Source: Propionibacteriaceae bacterium (GTDB taxonomy: Bacteria; Actinomycetota; Actinomycetes; Propionibacteriales; Propionibacteriaceae). From it: a stretch of 64,000 bases of DNA. Every line of letters begins with the position of its first letter. Position 1 is the first letter of the stretch. The notes under the pieces were generated by a model. It had not been told where the DNA came from and ran no database searches. It worked only from the letters and a program-made list of their open reading frames with translations. Location: NCBI GenBank assembly GCA_031266665.1, contig JAISAO010000021.1, positions 28,452-92,451 of the forward strand, read 5' to 3'. This document shows positions 29,903 to 39,129 of this stretch, in pieces. A program made the translations under genes and the position numbers.

Positions 29903-31006
29903 TCACGAGGGGAGAGTCGCCGTCACCCGCAACCCTCCTTGGTCGCGTGCTTCAAGGCGCAGCGTTCCGTTGTGCGCTTGTACGACGCTGTTGACGATGG
30001 CGAGGCCGAGGCCGACTCCCGAGCGCTCGCCTCGGGTGCGTTCAGCACCTCGCTGGAATGGTTCGATGAGCGTGGCGACCGATTCTGGAGTCAGCGTCGG
30101 GCCGGTGTTCTCGACGGTGAGGACCACCGATGCTGTCTTGGGTTGTGTGGTGATGCGGACGGTTCCTCCGTCTGACAGGTTATGGACGATGGCGTTCTGC
30201 GCCAAGTTGGTCACCATCTGGGCCAGAAGCGCGGACGAGCCGCGGGTGATCGCTGTCTCGGTGTCAGCGATGAGTTCTACAGATGATTGTTCTGCCAGCG
30301 GGACGAGGAATTCGACGGCTTCGTCGACGAGTAAGGACAGGTCTACCGGCTCTGCGAAGAAGGCCCGTTGGTCGGCGCGGCTGAGAGTGAGAAGCGCCTC
30401 GGTCAAGGTAATAGCGCGCTCGTTGGCGTCGTACAACCGTTCCACGAATTGGCTGGTGTCGGCGTCCGGGTCTTGGCGGGCCACGTCGAGTATCGACCGG
30501 GTAATAGCCAGTGGGGTGCGCAGTTCGTGTGAGGCGTTGGCGGCGAAACGGCGCTGTTCTCCAACCTGCGCTTCGATCTTGGCGAGCATGACGTCGAAAG
30601 CGTCGGCCAGTTCACGGAACTCGTCTTGTGGCCCTTCCAATTCGATACGGTGTGACAGCGCGCCTTGAGCGGCGAGCCGGGTTCCCTCGGTGATCCGGGC
30701 GACCGGCGCAAGCATTCTGCCAGCGATAATCCAGCCCCCGACCAGGCCGAACCCCAACAGCAAGCCCATCGCAACGGCGGCTCTGGGGGCGAACGCCGCC
30801 CATAGATCGCCTCGGCCTGGGATGAACAGTTCGGGCCGGCCGCGTCCGCCGCCAGGGCTGTTAGCCGGGACCAAGACGGCGTGCTCGGGCACATAGCGCA
30901 AGAGGAACAGCCAGACCACGGCCAGCAGCAGGACGCCTGCTATCACGAGCAGCCCGGCATAGCTGAGCGTGAGCTTGAACCGGACGCTCTCTGGCCTTCT
31001 ACTCAT
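29903..31006 (-). CDS. sensor histidine kinase (VanS-like)
   Basis: A 367-residue membrane kinase. Two helices (about 12-36 and 78-100) enclose a short extracellular loop of about 40 residues. A HAMP region follows (GRMLAPVARITEGTRLAAQG), then H-box FAANASHELRTPLAITRS, N-box NLAQNAIVHN, G1 VENTGP and G2 GERSGVGLGLAIV. ATG 31006 overlaps the end of the regulator gene by 8 bases, so the pair is coupled. Adjacent divergent vanY and vanZ homologues suggest it senses cell-wall damage or glycopeptides (inference). Confidence 0.9.
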   Translation of the reverse strand: MSRRPESVRFKLTLSYAGLLVIAGVLLLAVVWLFLLRYVPEHAVLVPANSPGGGRGRPELFIPGRGDLWAAFAPRAAVAMGLLLGFGLVGGWIIAGRMLAPVARITEGTRLAAQGALSHRIELEGPQDEFRELADAFDVMLAKIEAQVGEQRRFAANASHELRTPLAITRSILDVARQDPDADTSQFVERLYDANERAITLTEALLTLSRADQRAFFAEPVDLSLLVDEAVEFLVPLAEQSSVELIADTETAITRGSSALLAQMVTNLAQNAIVHNLSDGGTVRITTQPKTASVVLTVENTGPTLTPESVATLIEPFQRGAERTRGERSGVGLGLAIVNSVVQAHNGTLRLEARDQGGLRVTATLPS

Positions 31007-31679
31007 CGGAGCCTCCAGGATCGGTGTCGATCCGGTAGCCGACGCCTGGGACGGTGGCAATCAGCCACGGCTCGCCCAGGCGCTTGCGCAACGTGGAGAT
31101 TGTGATGCGCACGGCGTTCGTGAACGGGTCGGCGTTCTCGTCCCACGCCCGCTCCAACAATTCTTCGGCGCTGACGACCCCGCCGCCAGCCTCGACCAGC
31201 ACTTCCAGCACGGCGAACTGCTTGCGGGTCAGGGCGACGTACTTCCCCTCGCGGTAGACCTCCCGGCGGAACGGGTCAAGCCGCAGTCCGGCAATCTCCA
31301 TCGTCGGCGGCCTTATACGGGAGTGTCTGCGGTCCAGCGCCCGTAGCCGGAGCACCAACTCTCGCATGGCGAACGGCTTGGTCAGGTAATCGTCCGCGCC
31401 CAACTCGAACCCGGACGCCTTGTCGTCCAACCGGTCGGCGGCCGTCAGCATCAGAATCGGCAGACCTGACCCGGACGCGACGATCTGTTTGGCGATCTCG
31501 TCACCATTCGGTCCAGGGATATCCCGATCAAGGACGGCGATGTCGTAGCCGTTGACATCGAGTAGTTCTAGGGCGGTGTGACCATCAAGGGCGATGTCGG
31601 CGGCTATCGCCTCCAGGCGCAGGAAGTCGCGGACAGCCTCGGCCAGGTATGGCTCGTCCTCCACGATCAGCACGCGCAT
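30999..31679 (-). CDS. OmpR-family response regulator (VanR-like)
   Basis: A 226-residue regulator. The receiver has acidic pair EDE (8-10), phosphoacceptor Asp in IAVLDRDIPGPNGDE, and Lys in DYLTKPF. The winged helix ends in TISTLRKRLGEPWLIATVPGVGYRID. ATG 31679 starts MRVLIVEDEP. It shares an 87-bp divergent promoter region with the vanY homologue, which it probably controls. Confidence 0.92.
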   Translation of the reverse strand: MRVLIVEDEPYLAEAVRDFLRLEAIAADIALDGHTALELLDVNGYDIAVLDRDIPGPNGDEIAKQIVASGSGLPILMLTAADRLDDKASGFELGADDYLTKPFAMRELVLRLRALDRRHSRIRPPTMEIAGLRLDPFRREVYREGKYVALTRKQFAVLEVLVEAGGGVVSAEELLERAWDENADPFTNAVRITISTLRKRLGEPWLIATVPGVGYRIDTDPGGSDE

Positions 31680-31711
31680 GGCGTCAATTCTGCCAGCCAG
31701 GAGGTATCGGC

Positions 31712-31735
31712 GGCGTATTGAAAACCGCATACGCC
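31712..31735. promoter_or_regulatory. inverted repeat between vanR-like and vanY-like genes
   Basis: GGCGTAT (31712-31718) and its complement ATACGCC (31729-31735), 10 bases apart, in the divergent promoter region. Half-site spacing suits an OmpR-type dimer. Candidate binding site for the adjacent regulator. Confidence 0.5.
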
Positions 31736-31766
31736 CCGGCAACAGCGACTGCCCTTGACTGGAACC

Positions 31767-32498
31767 ATGAAGCGAAACAACAAGCCCGGCACAGCGCTCG
31801 CGATCACCCTGTGTGCCGCCGCGGTAGCGGCCACCACACTCTGGCTCGGGGCGTGCGGCAGCCTCCCCGAAGCCCTGCCAGGCCCGTCGCCCGAGCCCAG
31901 CACATCGCAACCAGACCCGGTGGGGCAAGACGATTCAGAACCAGCGGAACAGCCGAGCGACGCCACAACCGACAGCCAGCCTGGACGTGGAGACGACAGC
32001 CGGTCTAGGGAGGCGCCCGGTTCTCCAAATCAGGCGCCAGCGGGGACCGGCGAAACGGACGGCGCGCTGCCCGACGGGACAACCGTGTTCGACAGCCAAC
32101 ACCCCGGCGTCACGAACCTCAACCCCGACTTCCTCCAAGCGCTGCGCGACGCCGCCGCAGCGGCGGAGAAAAACGGAGTGGTGTTCTACGTCGCCAGCGG
32201 ATGGCGTTCTCCGGCCTACCAGGAGCAGTTGCTCCAGGACGCGATCACCGAGTATGGCTCCAGAGCCGAGGCCTCCAAATGGGTCGCTCCACCCAACAAA
32301 TCACTGCACGTGTCCGGCGACGCTGTGGATATCGACGGTTCCACAGCCCAGACGTGGCTGGCCGAGCACGGCGCTAGCCACGGCCTCTGCCCGGTCTACG
32401 AGAACGAACCATGGCACTACGAGTTTCGGCCCGAGGCCAAAGACCAGGACTGTCCAGCCATGTACGCCGACGCCGCCCACGACCCGAGGCTGAAATGA
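31767..32498 (+). CDS. D-Ala-D-Ala carboxypeptidase lipoprotein (VanY/M15 family)
   Basis: A 243-residue M15B peptidase that trims the terminal D-Ala of muropeptides. A signal peptide ends in the lipobox LGAC (Cys about residue 28), followed by about 60 residues rich in Pro, Ser, Asp and Gln as a wall-spanning linker. The catalytic domain has YVASGWRSPAYQEQL, the zinc ligands in SLHVSGDAVDID, and PWHYEFRP. ATG 31767 begins MKRNNKPG. The stop overlaps the vanZ start (ATGA). It could lower the D-Ala-D-Ala target pool for glycopeptides. Confidence 0.9.
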   Translation: MKRNNKPGTALAITLCAAAVAATTLWLGACGSLPEALPGPSPEPSTSQPDPVGQDDSEPAEQPSDATTDSQPGRGDDSRSREAPGSPNQAPAGTGETDGALPDGTTVFDSQHPGVTNLNPDFLQALRDAAAAAEKNGVVFYVASGWRSPAYQEQLLQDAITEYGSRAEASKWVAPPNKSLHVSGDAVDIDGSTAQTWLAEHGASHGLCPVYENEPWHYEFRPEAKDQDCPAMYADAAHDPRLK

Positions 32499-33025
32499 CC
32501 CGAGCGACGAGACAGACCCGCCTGACAGCGGCGCTGCTCGCCGTCTACCTGCTGCTCATCGCGGGGATCATTTTGTTCAAACTGCCGTTCCGCTCCTCCG
32601 CTATCGGAAGCACGCGCGCGCTCAACCTGATCCCTCTCGTCGGATCGTACGACGGCCACGGCCGCCTGCTCTGGCGCGAAATCACCGCCAACACGCTCAT
32701 CTTCATACCGTTCGGCGTCTATCTCGGGATGCTGCACCGCTGGACATTCGTAAAACGGGTGCTCTCCATCGCCGGATTATCGCTCGGATTCGAGCTTGCG
32801 CAATACATCCTCGGCGTCGGCGTCACCGACATCACGGACCTCATCGACAACACCATCGGCGGCATAGTCGGCCTCGGCATTATCAAGCTCCTCGCCAAGC
32901 TGCTCGGCGCCCGAACATATGGAATAGTCAACACCATCGCGTCAGCCGCCACCATCGTCGCGCTACTGCGTTTCAGCTACTTCTACTACCTGAGCTATTT
33001 CGTCATGGGACTTCCGCCGCGATGA
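32495..33025 (+). CDS. VanZ family membrane protein
   Basis: A 176-residue protein with about four or five helices: LLAVYLLLIAGIILF, NTLIFIPFGVYLGML, VLSIAGLSLGFELAQYILG and a C-terminal pair. The VanZ hallmarks are NTLIFIPFG, the Glu in FELAQ, and DITDLIDNTIGGIVG. VanZ homologues can give low-level teicoplanin resistance by an unknown mechanism. It is coupled to the vanY homologue by a 4-base overlap. No vanH, vanA or vanX ligase cluster is present here. Confidence 0.9.
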   Translation: MTRATRQTRLTAALLAVYLLLIAGIILFKLPFRSSAIGSTRALNLIPLVGSYDGHGRLLWREITANTLIFIPFGVYLGMLHRWTFVKRVLSIAGLSLGFELAQYILGVGVTDITDLIDNTIGGIVGLGIIKLLAKLLGARTYGIVNTIASAATIVALLRFSYFYYLSYFVMGLPPR

Positions 33026-33081
33026 CACCAGCCACAGCGCCGCGCCACCGCCACGACCCATAACCGTCAGCCTGTCCGAAA

Positions 33082-33119
33082 GGGGTCGCTCGGCAGTCGA
33101 GAAGCGGCGGAACCTGGGA
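33082..33119 (-). repeat. 3'-end motif, copy B (after the SufT-like gene)
   Basis: On the + strand GGGGTCGCTCGGCAGTCGAGAAGCGG then CTGGGATCA. The first 26 bases match copy A (12497) with 3 differences; the right half matches copy C (49101). It directly follows the last gene of the suf operon. Confidence 0.5.
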
Positions 33120-33542
33120 TCAGAGGTTGTAGCCCAGGGCGCGCAATTGCTCGCGGCCGTCCTCGGTGATGTTGTCCATCGTCCAAGGCGGCAGCCAGAC
33201 CCAGTTGATGGTCACGCCGGAGGCCAACGACGACAAGACGTAGCGGGCGTCGTCCTCGATCTGGCCGGTCAGCGGGCACATCGGCGTGGTCAGGGTCATG
33301 TCGATGGTGACGTGGCCGTCGTCGTCCCGGACCAGGCCGTAGACCAGGCCCAGATCGACCACACTGACGCCCAACTCCGGGTCGACCACGTCGCGCAGCG
33401 CCTCCATCAGATCCTCGACCGTCGCCGCCGGGGGCGGGACGAAGGCCCCGACCGGTTCCGAGCCGGACGCCGGGAGGCCGGAGGCCGAGTCAGGGCCGGG
33501 CGGCGGGAGATCGGGGGCGGGGGGGTCGTTCGGCTGGGTCAT
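33120..33542 (-). CDS. MIP18/SufT-like metal-sulfur cluster assembly factor
   Basis: A 140-residue DUF59 protein. After a Pro-rich head (1-35) comes the domain: DLMEALRDVVDPELGVSVVDLGLVYG, the conserved Cys in LTTPMCPLTGQIEDDA, and WLPPWTMDNITEDGREQLRALGY. SufT-like proteins help mature or deliver Fe-S clusters. ATG 33542 overlaps the SufU stop (ATGA). It is the last gene of the suf operon. Confidence 0.9.
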   Translation of the reverse strand: MTQPNDPPAPDLPPPGPDSASGLPASGSEPVGAFVPPPAATVEDLMEALRDVVDPELGVSVVDLGLVYGLVRDDDGHVTIDMTLTTPMCPLTGQIEDDARYVLSSLASGVTINWVWLPPWTMDNITEDGREQLRALGYNL

Positions 33543-34090
33543 CGCGGGGCCGTCCTTTCCACTGGCGGTCGTCGCTCCGGCCGTTCCGGAATCGGAGCGA
33601 CCGTCGTGTCGAAGTCGGGGTCGGAGACCACAAAGGGGTCGGCCGCGTCCAACGGCCGGCCACAACGAGCGACGGCGTCGCGCAGGGCGGCCCAGCCCAA
33701 CCAGGCGCATTTCACCCGGCCGGGGAACTGGGCCACGCCCAGGAAGGCGATGGCGTCGCCGTAGACGGCCTCGTCCAACTCGACCCGCCCTTGGCCCTCC
33801 AGCATCTGCTGGAAGCCGTCGGACAGGGCCAACGCCCGGCCGACCGGCTGGCCGATGACCAGGTCGGCCATGACTGAGGTCGAGGCCTGGGAGATGGAGC
33901 AGCCGACGGCCTCATAGGAGACGTCGCGCACCTGATCGCCGGCCACAGACAGGCGCAGCCGGATCTCGTCGCCGCAACTCGGGTTGACCTGGCAGGCCTC
34001 GGCGTCGTAGGGCTGGCGCAGACCGGAATGCAACTTGGCCTTGTAGTGGTCCAAGATGATCTCCTGGTAGAGGCCGCGCAGGTCGGTCAC
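33539..34090 (-). CDS. sufU: Fe-S cluster scaffold / sulfur acceptor SufU
   Basis: A 183-residue SufU-type protein that accepts sulfur from SufS. Start MTDLRGLYQEIILDHYK is diagnostic. The zinc/sulfur cysteines are C39 (NPSCGDE), C64 (GCSISQAS) and C128 (KCAWLGW), with the Asp in CGDEI. A C-terminal extension of 35 residues is Pro/Arg-rich. GTG 34090 overlaps the SufS stop as GTGA. Confidence 0.94.
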   Translation of the reverse strand: MTDLRGLYQEIILDHYKAKLHSGLRQPYDAEACQVNPSCGDEIRLRLSVAGDQVRDVSYEAVGCSISQASTSVMADLVIGQPVGRALALSDGFQQMLEGQGRVELDEAVYGDAIAFLGVAQFPGRVKCAWLGWAALRDAVARCGRPLDAADPFVVSDPDFDTTVAPIPERPERRPPVERTAPR

Positions 34091-35352
34091 GGCCGCACCC
34101 GGAAGAATCGCAGGGCCTCTTCCAAGGCCTCGACCAGGCGGTCGATCTCGTCTGGGGTGGTGTAGAGGTAGGGCGACAGCCTAACCGAGGCCTGCAGGCC
34201 GAGACGTTGGTGCAGGGGGCGGGCACAGTGGTGGCCGCCCCGCACCGCCACCCCCCGCGAGTCGAGCACCTGCATGACATCGTGGGGGTGGATGTCCGCC
34301 AGGGCGAAGGCGATGGCCGAGCCCCGCTCGACCGCCGTCGTCGGCCCCAGCAGCCGGACCTCGGGCAGCTCCCCCAGACGCCCCAGGGCGTAAGCCGTCA
34401 ACTCGGCCTCGTGCGCCTGGACGGCCGCCAGTCCGACGGCCTTGAGATAGTCGACGGCCGCCCCCAGCCCGACGGCCTGGGCGATGGGCGGGGTGCCAGC
34501 CTCGAAGCGATGGGGCGGACGGGCGAAAGTCGAGCCGGTCATCCGCACCGTCTCGATCATCTCGCCCCCGCCCAGGAAGGGCGGCAGAGCCTCCAGCAGA
34601 TCGTAACGGCCCCACAACAGGCCGACGCCGGTCGGGCCGAGCATCTTATGGCCGGTGAAGGCCAGCAGATCGACCCCCAGCGCGGCCACGTCGGTCGGCC
34701 GATGAGGCACGCCCTGGGCGCCGTCCAACACCACCGTGGCCCCGACCGCGCGGGCCAACGCCACCACCTGGGCCAGCGGCGTGACCGCCCCGGTGACATT
34801 CGACACCCAGGTGACGGCCACGATCTTGGTGCGCTGGTTGATCAGTTGGTCGGCCGCCGCCCGCTCCAGGTCCAGCCGGCCCTCGTCCGTGACGTCGAAC
34901 CAGCGCAAGCTGGCCCCGGAGCGCTGGCAGGCCAACTGCCAGGGCACCAGGTTGGAGTGGTGCTCGGCCACCGATATGACCACCTCGTCGCCCGGCCGCA
35001 GACCGGCCCCCAGGCTGTGGGCCGCCAGGTTGAGGGCCTCGGAGGCGTTCTTGACGAACACCACCTCCTCCGGCCGGGCGCCGATGAAGGCGGCCAGCTT
35101 GGCCCGGGCGCCCTCGTAGGCGGCCGTCGCCTCGGCCCCCAGGGTGTGCATCGCCCGGGCCACGTTGGCGTTGTGGCAGCGGTAGTGCTCGGCCATGGCG
35201 TCGATCACGGCCTGGGGCTTCTGGGAGGTGTTGGCCGAGTCGAGATAGACCAAGGGGCGACCGTCGATCCGGCGGGACAAGATGGGGAAGTCCTGGCGCA
35301 GCCGGCCGACGTCCAGGGGGGCGTCCCCCACCGGGACCGGCGTCTGGCTCAC
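34087..35352 (-). CDS. sufS: cysteine desulfurase SufS
   Basis: A 421-residue group II desulfurase that takes sulfur from cysteine as a persulfide. PLP lysine K236 lies in FTGHKMLGPTG; the catalytic cysteine C376 lies in RGGHHCARPLH. Other landmarks are VYLDSANTSQKP, VFVKNASEALNL and VAEHHSNLVPW. Length is typical. GTG 35352 overlaps the SufC stop (GTGA), and its own stop overlaps SufU. Confidence 0.96.
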   Translation of the reverse strand: MSQTPVPVGDAPLDVGRLRQDFPILSRRIDGRPLVYLDSANTSQKPQAVIDAMAEHYRCHNANVARAMHTLGAEATAAYEGARAKLAAFIGARPEEVVFVKNASEALNLAAHSLGAGLRPGDEVVISVAEHHSNLVPWQLACQRSGASLRWFDVTDEGRLDLERAAADQLINQRTKIVAVTWVSNVTGAVTPLAQVVALARAVGATVVLDGAQGVPHRPTDVAALGVDLLAFTGHKMLGPTGVGLLWGRYDLLEALPPFLGGGEMIETVRMTGSTFARPPHRFEAGTPPIAQAVGLGAAVDYLKAVGLAAVQAHEAELTAYALGRLGELPEVRLLGPTTAVERGSAIAFALADIHPHDVMQVLDSRGVAVRGGHHCARPLHQRLGLQASVRLSPYLYTTPDEIDRLVEALEEALRFFRVRP

Positions 35353-36113
35353 GAGGCCGCCGACAGGTAGCGGTCGTAGCCGTGCTCCTCCAGGGCGTCG
35401 GCCAACTCCCGGCCGCCCTCCTGGGCCACCTTGCCGTCCACGAAGACGTGGACGAAGTCCGGCTCGATGTAGCGCAGGATGCGGCTGTAGTGGGTGATCA
35501 GCAAGACTCCCCGGTCGCCCTGGGCGGCGTAGCGGTTGACCCCTTCGGAGACGATCCGCAGGGCGTCGATGTCGAGGCCGGAGTCGGTCTCGTCCAAGAT
35601 GGCGTACAACGGGTTGAGCAGTTCCAGCTGCACGATCTCATTGCGCTTCTTCTCCCCCCCGGAGAAACCCTCGTTGACCGAGCGGGCGGCGAACTCGGGG
35701 TCCAGACGGAGCTGGGCCAAGGTCTGGTCGACCTGTTTGACCCACGTCCTCAGCCGGGGCGCCCGGCCGTCCAGGGCGGTCTTGGCGGTGCGCAGGAAGT
35801 TGGCCACCGACACGCCCGGCACCTCGACCGGGTATTGCATGGCCAAGAAGAGGCCGGCCTGGGCCCGCTGGTCGGCCCGCAGGGGGGCCAGGTCTTGGCC
35901 GTCCAGGAGGGCCGAACCGGCGGTGATGGTGTATTTGGGGTGGCCGGCCAGGGAGTAGGCCAGGGTCGACTTGCCCGAGCCGTTGGGCCCCATGATGGCG
36001 TGGATCTCACCCGGGCGGATGGTCAGATCGACCCCTTTGAGGATCGGCTTGGGGCCGGTCTCGGTGGTCACACTGACGTGCAGGTCGCTGATCACAAGGC
36101 CACGATTGGTCAT
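35349..36113 (-). CDS. sufC: Fe-S assembly ATPase SufC
   Basis: A 254-residue ABC-type ATPase of the SufBCD scaffold complex. Walker A MGPNGSGKSTLAYSLAGHP, the SufC-typical FSGGEKKRNEIVQLELL signature, Walker B YAILDETDSGLDIDALR, and switch His in LLITHYSRIL. ATG 36113 overlaps the SufD stop (ATGA). Cytosolic. Confidence 0.96.
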   Translation of the reverse strand: MTNRGLVISDLHVSVTTETGPKPILKGVDLTIRPGEIHAIMGPNGSGKSTLAYSLAGHPKYTITAGSALLDGQDLAPLRADQRAQAGLFLAMQYPVEVPGVSVANFLRTAKTALDGRAPRLRTWVKQVDQTLAQLRLDPEFAARSVNEGFSGGEKKRNEIVQLELLNPLYAILDETDSGLDIDALRIVSEGVNRYAAQGDRGVLLITHYSRILRYIEPDFVHVFVDGKVAQEGGRELADALEEHGYDRYLSAAS

Positions 36114-37690
36114 AGGTTGTCCTCCTGACGGACGGTCGCGGGTTGGTCCGAGAGGCCGGACGGGTTGGATGAGTCGGACGGGCCGGACGGGCTGGATGAG
36201 TCGGACGGGCCGGACGGGCTGAGCGGGCCAGCTGGAGCGGATCGGTCGGGCGGGGTCGGGTCGGATTGGTCTAATGGGTCGATAGGTTCGGCCAGTTCAC
36301 GGTCCAGTCGCTCCATCAGGGCCTGCTCGACCTCGGCCACCCGGATGCGGGCCAGCAGCTGGGCGAAGAACCCCCGGACCACCAGCCGCCGGGCCTCGTC
36401 CGGCGGCAGGCCGCGCGATCCGAGGTAGAACAGTTGCTCCTGGTCGAAGCGGCCGGTCGAGGCCGAGTGGCCGGCCCCGACGATATCGCCGGTCTCGATC
36501 TCGAGATTGGGCACGGCGTCGGCCCGGCAGCCGTCGGACAGGACCAGGTTCTTGTTCGACTCGTAGGTCTCGATGCCCTCGGCCTGGGGCCGGATGAGAA
36601 CGTCGCCGATCCAGACCGAGCGGGCGCCGGAGCCGCGCAGAGCACCACGGTAGTCGGCCAGCGAGACCGACTTGGGGTGGTTGTGGTCGACGAATAGGCG
36701 GTGCTCCAGGTGTTGGCCCGCCCGGGCGAAGTAGAGCCCGAACAATTCGGCTTTCCCGCCGCGATCACGGTAGGAGACGTTGCTCTGCAGCCGCACCAGA
36801 TCGCCCCCCAGGGAGACCACGATGTGGCGGTACTCAGCCCCCGGGCCGACCAGGGCCTCGTGCTGGCCCAGGTGTTGGGCGCCGGGGTCCCAGTCCTGCA
36901 GCGACACCAGGGTCAACTCGGCCCCGGCCCCCAACACCACCTCGACGTTGGCCAACAGACGGGCCACACCGCTGTGGCGCAGCAGCACCACGGCCTGGGC
37001 TCCGGCGCCGGCCTCGATCACCAGCTGGTGGGCCGAGGCCTCCAAGCCGCGGCCGACCACCTCCACCCGGACCGGCTGGTCCAAGTGGCGGCCGGCCGGC
37101 AAGAGGATGTGGGTGGCGGCCGGCGTGGCGGCGCTGGCCAGGGCGGCCGCCCGGTCCGAGGGGGTCAGGGCCCGGCCCCGGGGGGCCTGGCCGGGCGCCA
37201 GCGGCGGCCCCAGCAGATCGGCCGGGCTGACCGTCACCGTCACCGGGGCGGCGTCGGCCGCGCCCGGGGCGGCGTAACCGGCGTGGCCCGAGCCGACAGA
37301 GCCGACGGAGCCCGAGCCGACGGGAGCGGAGCGGTCCGAGCCAGCGGAGTCAGGGCCGGCGTGGTCCTGGCCGGAGCGGTCCGAGCCAGCGGAGTCAGGG
37401 CCGGAGCGGTCCAAAGCGGAGCGTCCCGAAGCGGCGGTCTCCGGGCCGGCGACCGGCCGCAACTGCTCCGGCGCCAGGCTCAGCAGCGGTAGCAGGCTCT
37501 CCAGCGGGGTGAAGCGCCAGATCTCCTCCCGGCCGCTCGGCAGCGGGTGGTCGGCCAGGTCGAAGGAGCCGGCCGGGTGGAGGTGGCTAAGGGTCCGGGG
37601 ATCGGCCTTGGCGGAGCGGCCCGTTCCAGGGCCGGCAATCACCGGGTGGCCCGTCCGGGGGTCGGCCGCCGTTGTCCGCGGGGTCGTCAT
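36110..37690 (-). CDS. sufD: Fe-S assembly protein SufD with repeat insertions
   Basis: A 526-residue SufD, over 100 residues longer than usual. The beta-helix core is recognisable: EALVGPGAEYRHIVVSLGGDLVRLQSNV, HNHPKSVSLADYRGALRGSGARSVWIGDVLI and FDQEQLFYLGSRGL. The extra length is a Gly/Ser/Asp-rich insertion (about residues 90-150), with a 45-bp in-frame duplication (31-bp identical cores at 37329 and 37374), and a tail of 27-bp repeats (36167, 36194) encoding SPSGPSDSS. ATG 37690 overlaps the SufB stop. It forms a complex with SufB and SufC. Confidence 0.93.
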   Translation of the reverse strand: MTTPRTTAADPRTGHPVIAGPGTGRSAKADPRTLSHLHPAGSFDLADHPLPSGREEIWRFTPLESLLPLLSLAPEQLRPVAGPETAASGRSALDRSGPDSAGSDRSGQDHAGPDSAGSDRSAPVGSGSVGSVGSGHAGYAAPGAADAAPVTVTVSPADLLGPPLAPGQAPRGRALTPSDRAAALASAATPAATHILLPAGRHLDQPVRVEVVGRGLEASAHQLVIEAGAGAQAVVLLRHSGVARLLANVEVVLGAGAELTLVSLQDWDPGAQHLGQHEALVGPGAEYRHIVVSLGGDLVRLQSNVSYRDRGGKAELFGLYFARAGQHLEHRLFVDHNHPKSVSLADYRGALRGSGARSVWIGDVLIRPQAEGIETYESNKNLVLSDGCRADAVPNLEIETGDIVGAGHSASTGRFDQEQLFYLGSRGLPPDEARRLVVRGFFAQLLARIRVAEVEQALMERLDRELAEPIDPLDQSDPTPPDRSAPAGPLSPSGPSDSSSPSGPSDSSNPSGLSDQPATVRQEDNL

Positions 37691-39129
37691 CAGCCCACCG
37701 CCCCTTCCATCTGCAACTCGATCAGCCGGTTCAGCTCCAAGGCGTACTCCATCGGCAGCTCCCGGGCGATGGGCTCGACGAAGCCGCGCACGATCATGGC
37801 CATCGAGGCCTCCTCGGTCAGCCCCCGGCTCATGAGGTAGAACAACTGGTCCTCGGAGACCTTCGAGACCGTGGCCTCGTGGGCCATGGAGACGTCTTCC
37901 TCGCGCACGTCGACGTAGGGGTAGGTGTCCGAGCGCGACACCGTGTCCACCAGCAGGGCGTCGCAGCGGACCGACGAGGCCGCTTGATGGGCCCCGGGGG
38001 CGACGTGGACCAGGCCCCGGTAGGAGGCCCGGCCGCCGCCCCGGGCGACCGACTTGGAGACGATGGTGGAGGAGGTCTTGGGGGCGGCGTGGACCATCTT
38101 GGAGCCGGTGTCCTGGTGTTGGCCGGGACCGGCGAAGGCGATCGACAGGGTCTCGCCCTTGGCCTGCTCGCCCAACAGCCAGACGGCCGGGTATTTCATC
38201 GTCGCCTTGGAGCCGATATTGCCGTCGATCCATTCCATGGTGGCCCCCTCGGCGCAGGTCGCCCGCTTGGTCACCAGGTTGTAGACGTTGTTGGACCAGT
38301 TCTGGATGGTGGTGTAGCGGGCCCTGGCCCCGGCCCGGACGATGATCTCGACCACGGCGGCGTGGAGCGAGTCGGAGCGGTAGATCGGGGCGGTGCAGCC
38401 CTCGACGTAGTGGACGTGGGCCCCCTCGTCGACGATGATCAAGGTGCGCTCGAACTGGCCCATGTTCTCGGTGTTGATGCGGAAGTAGGCCTGTAGCGGG
38501 ATATCGACCCGGACCCCCTTGGGGACGTAGATGAAGGAGCCGCCGGACCACACAGCCGTGTTCAGGGCCGAGAACTTGTTGTCGCCGGCCGGGATGACCG
38601 AGCCGAAGTACTGCTCGAAGATCTCCGGGTATTGCTTCAGCCCGGTGTCGGTGTCGAGGAAGACGACGCCCTGGCGGGCCAACTCCTGGTTGATCTGGTG
38701 GTAGACGACCTCGGACTCGTACTGGGCCGCCACCCCGGAGACCAGCCGCTTCTGCTCGGCCGCCGGCAGGCCCAAGCGGTCGTAGGTCAGGCGGATGTCG
38801 TCCGGCAGGTCGTCCCAGGACTGGGCCGGGCGCTCGGTGGCGGAGACGTAGTACTTGATGGCCTCGAAGTCGATCCCCGACAAGTCCGCCCCCCAAGCCG
38901 GCATCGGTTTGCGCCCGAACAGCTCCAGGGCCTGGAGGCGGCGCTCCAGCATCCAGGCTGGCTCCTGCTTGCGGGCCGAGATGTCGCGCACCACGGCGGC
39001 GTCGAGGCCGCGACGGGCGGCGGCGCCGGCGGCGTCGGAGTCGTGCCAGCCGAAGCGGTACTGGCCCAGAGCGGCCAGATGCTCGTCTTGGGTGGCCCCC
39101 AGTCCGGGGGCCGTAGGGACTTGGGTCAA
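37690..39129 (-). CDS. sufB: Fe-S assembly scaffold SufB
   Basis: A 479-residue scaffold on which clusters are built with SufC and SufD. Landmarks: [54 protein letters not shown] (conserved Cys), and [29 protein letters not shown]. Start TTG 39129 (TTG ACC CAA) was chosen because it overlaps the SufR stop as TTGA and gives the usual length; the open frame upstream is antisense to sufR. Confidence 0.95.
   Translation of the reverse strand: MTQVPTAPGLGATQDEHLAALGQYRFGWHDSDAAGAAARRGLDAAVVRDISARKQEPAWMLERRLQALELFGRKPMPAWGADLSGIDFEAIKYYVSATERPAQSWDDLPDDIRLTYDRLGLPAAEQKRLVSGVAAQYESEVVYHQINQELARQGVVFLDTDTGLKQYPEIFEQYFGSVIPAGDNKFSALNTAVWSGGSFIYVPKGVRVDIPLQAYFRINTENMGQFERTLIIVDEGAHVHYVEGCTAPIYRSDSLHAAVVEIIVRAGARARYTTIQNWSNNVYNLVTKRATCAEGATMEWIDGNIGSKATMKYPAVWLLGEQAKGETLSIAFAGPGQHQDTGSKMVHAAPKTSSTIVSKSVARGGGRASYRGLVHVAPGAHQAASSVRCDALLVDTVSRSDTYPYVDVREEDVSMAHEATVSKVSEDQLFYLMSRGLTEEASMAMIVRGFVEPIARELPMEYALELNRLIELQMEGAVG

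Noticed and set aside
31680..33025. complete vancomycin resistance operon
   Set aside because: Only VanR/S-like, VanY and VanZ homologues are present; no D-Lac or D-Ser ligase, VanH or VanX.
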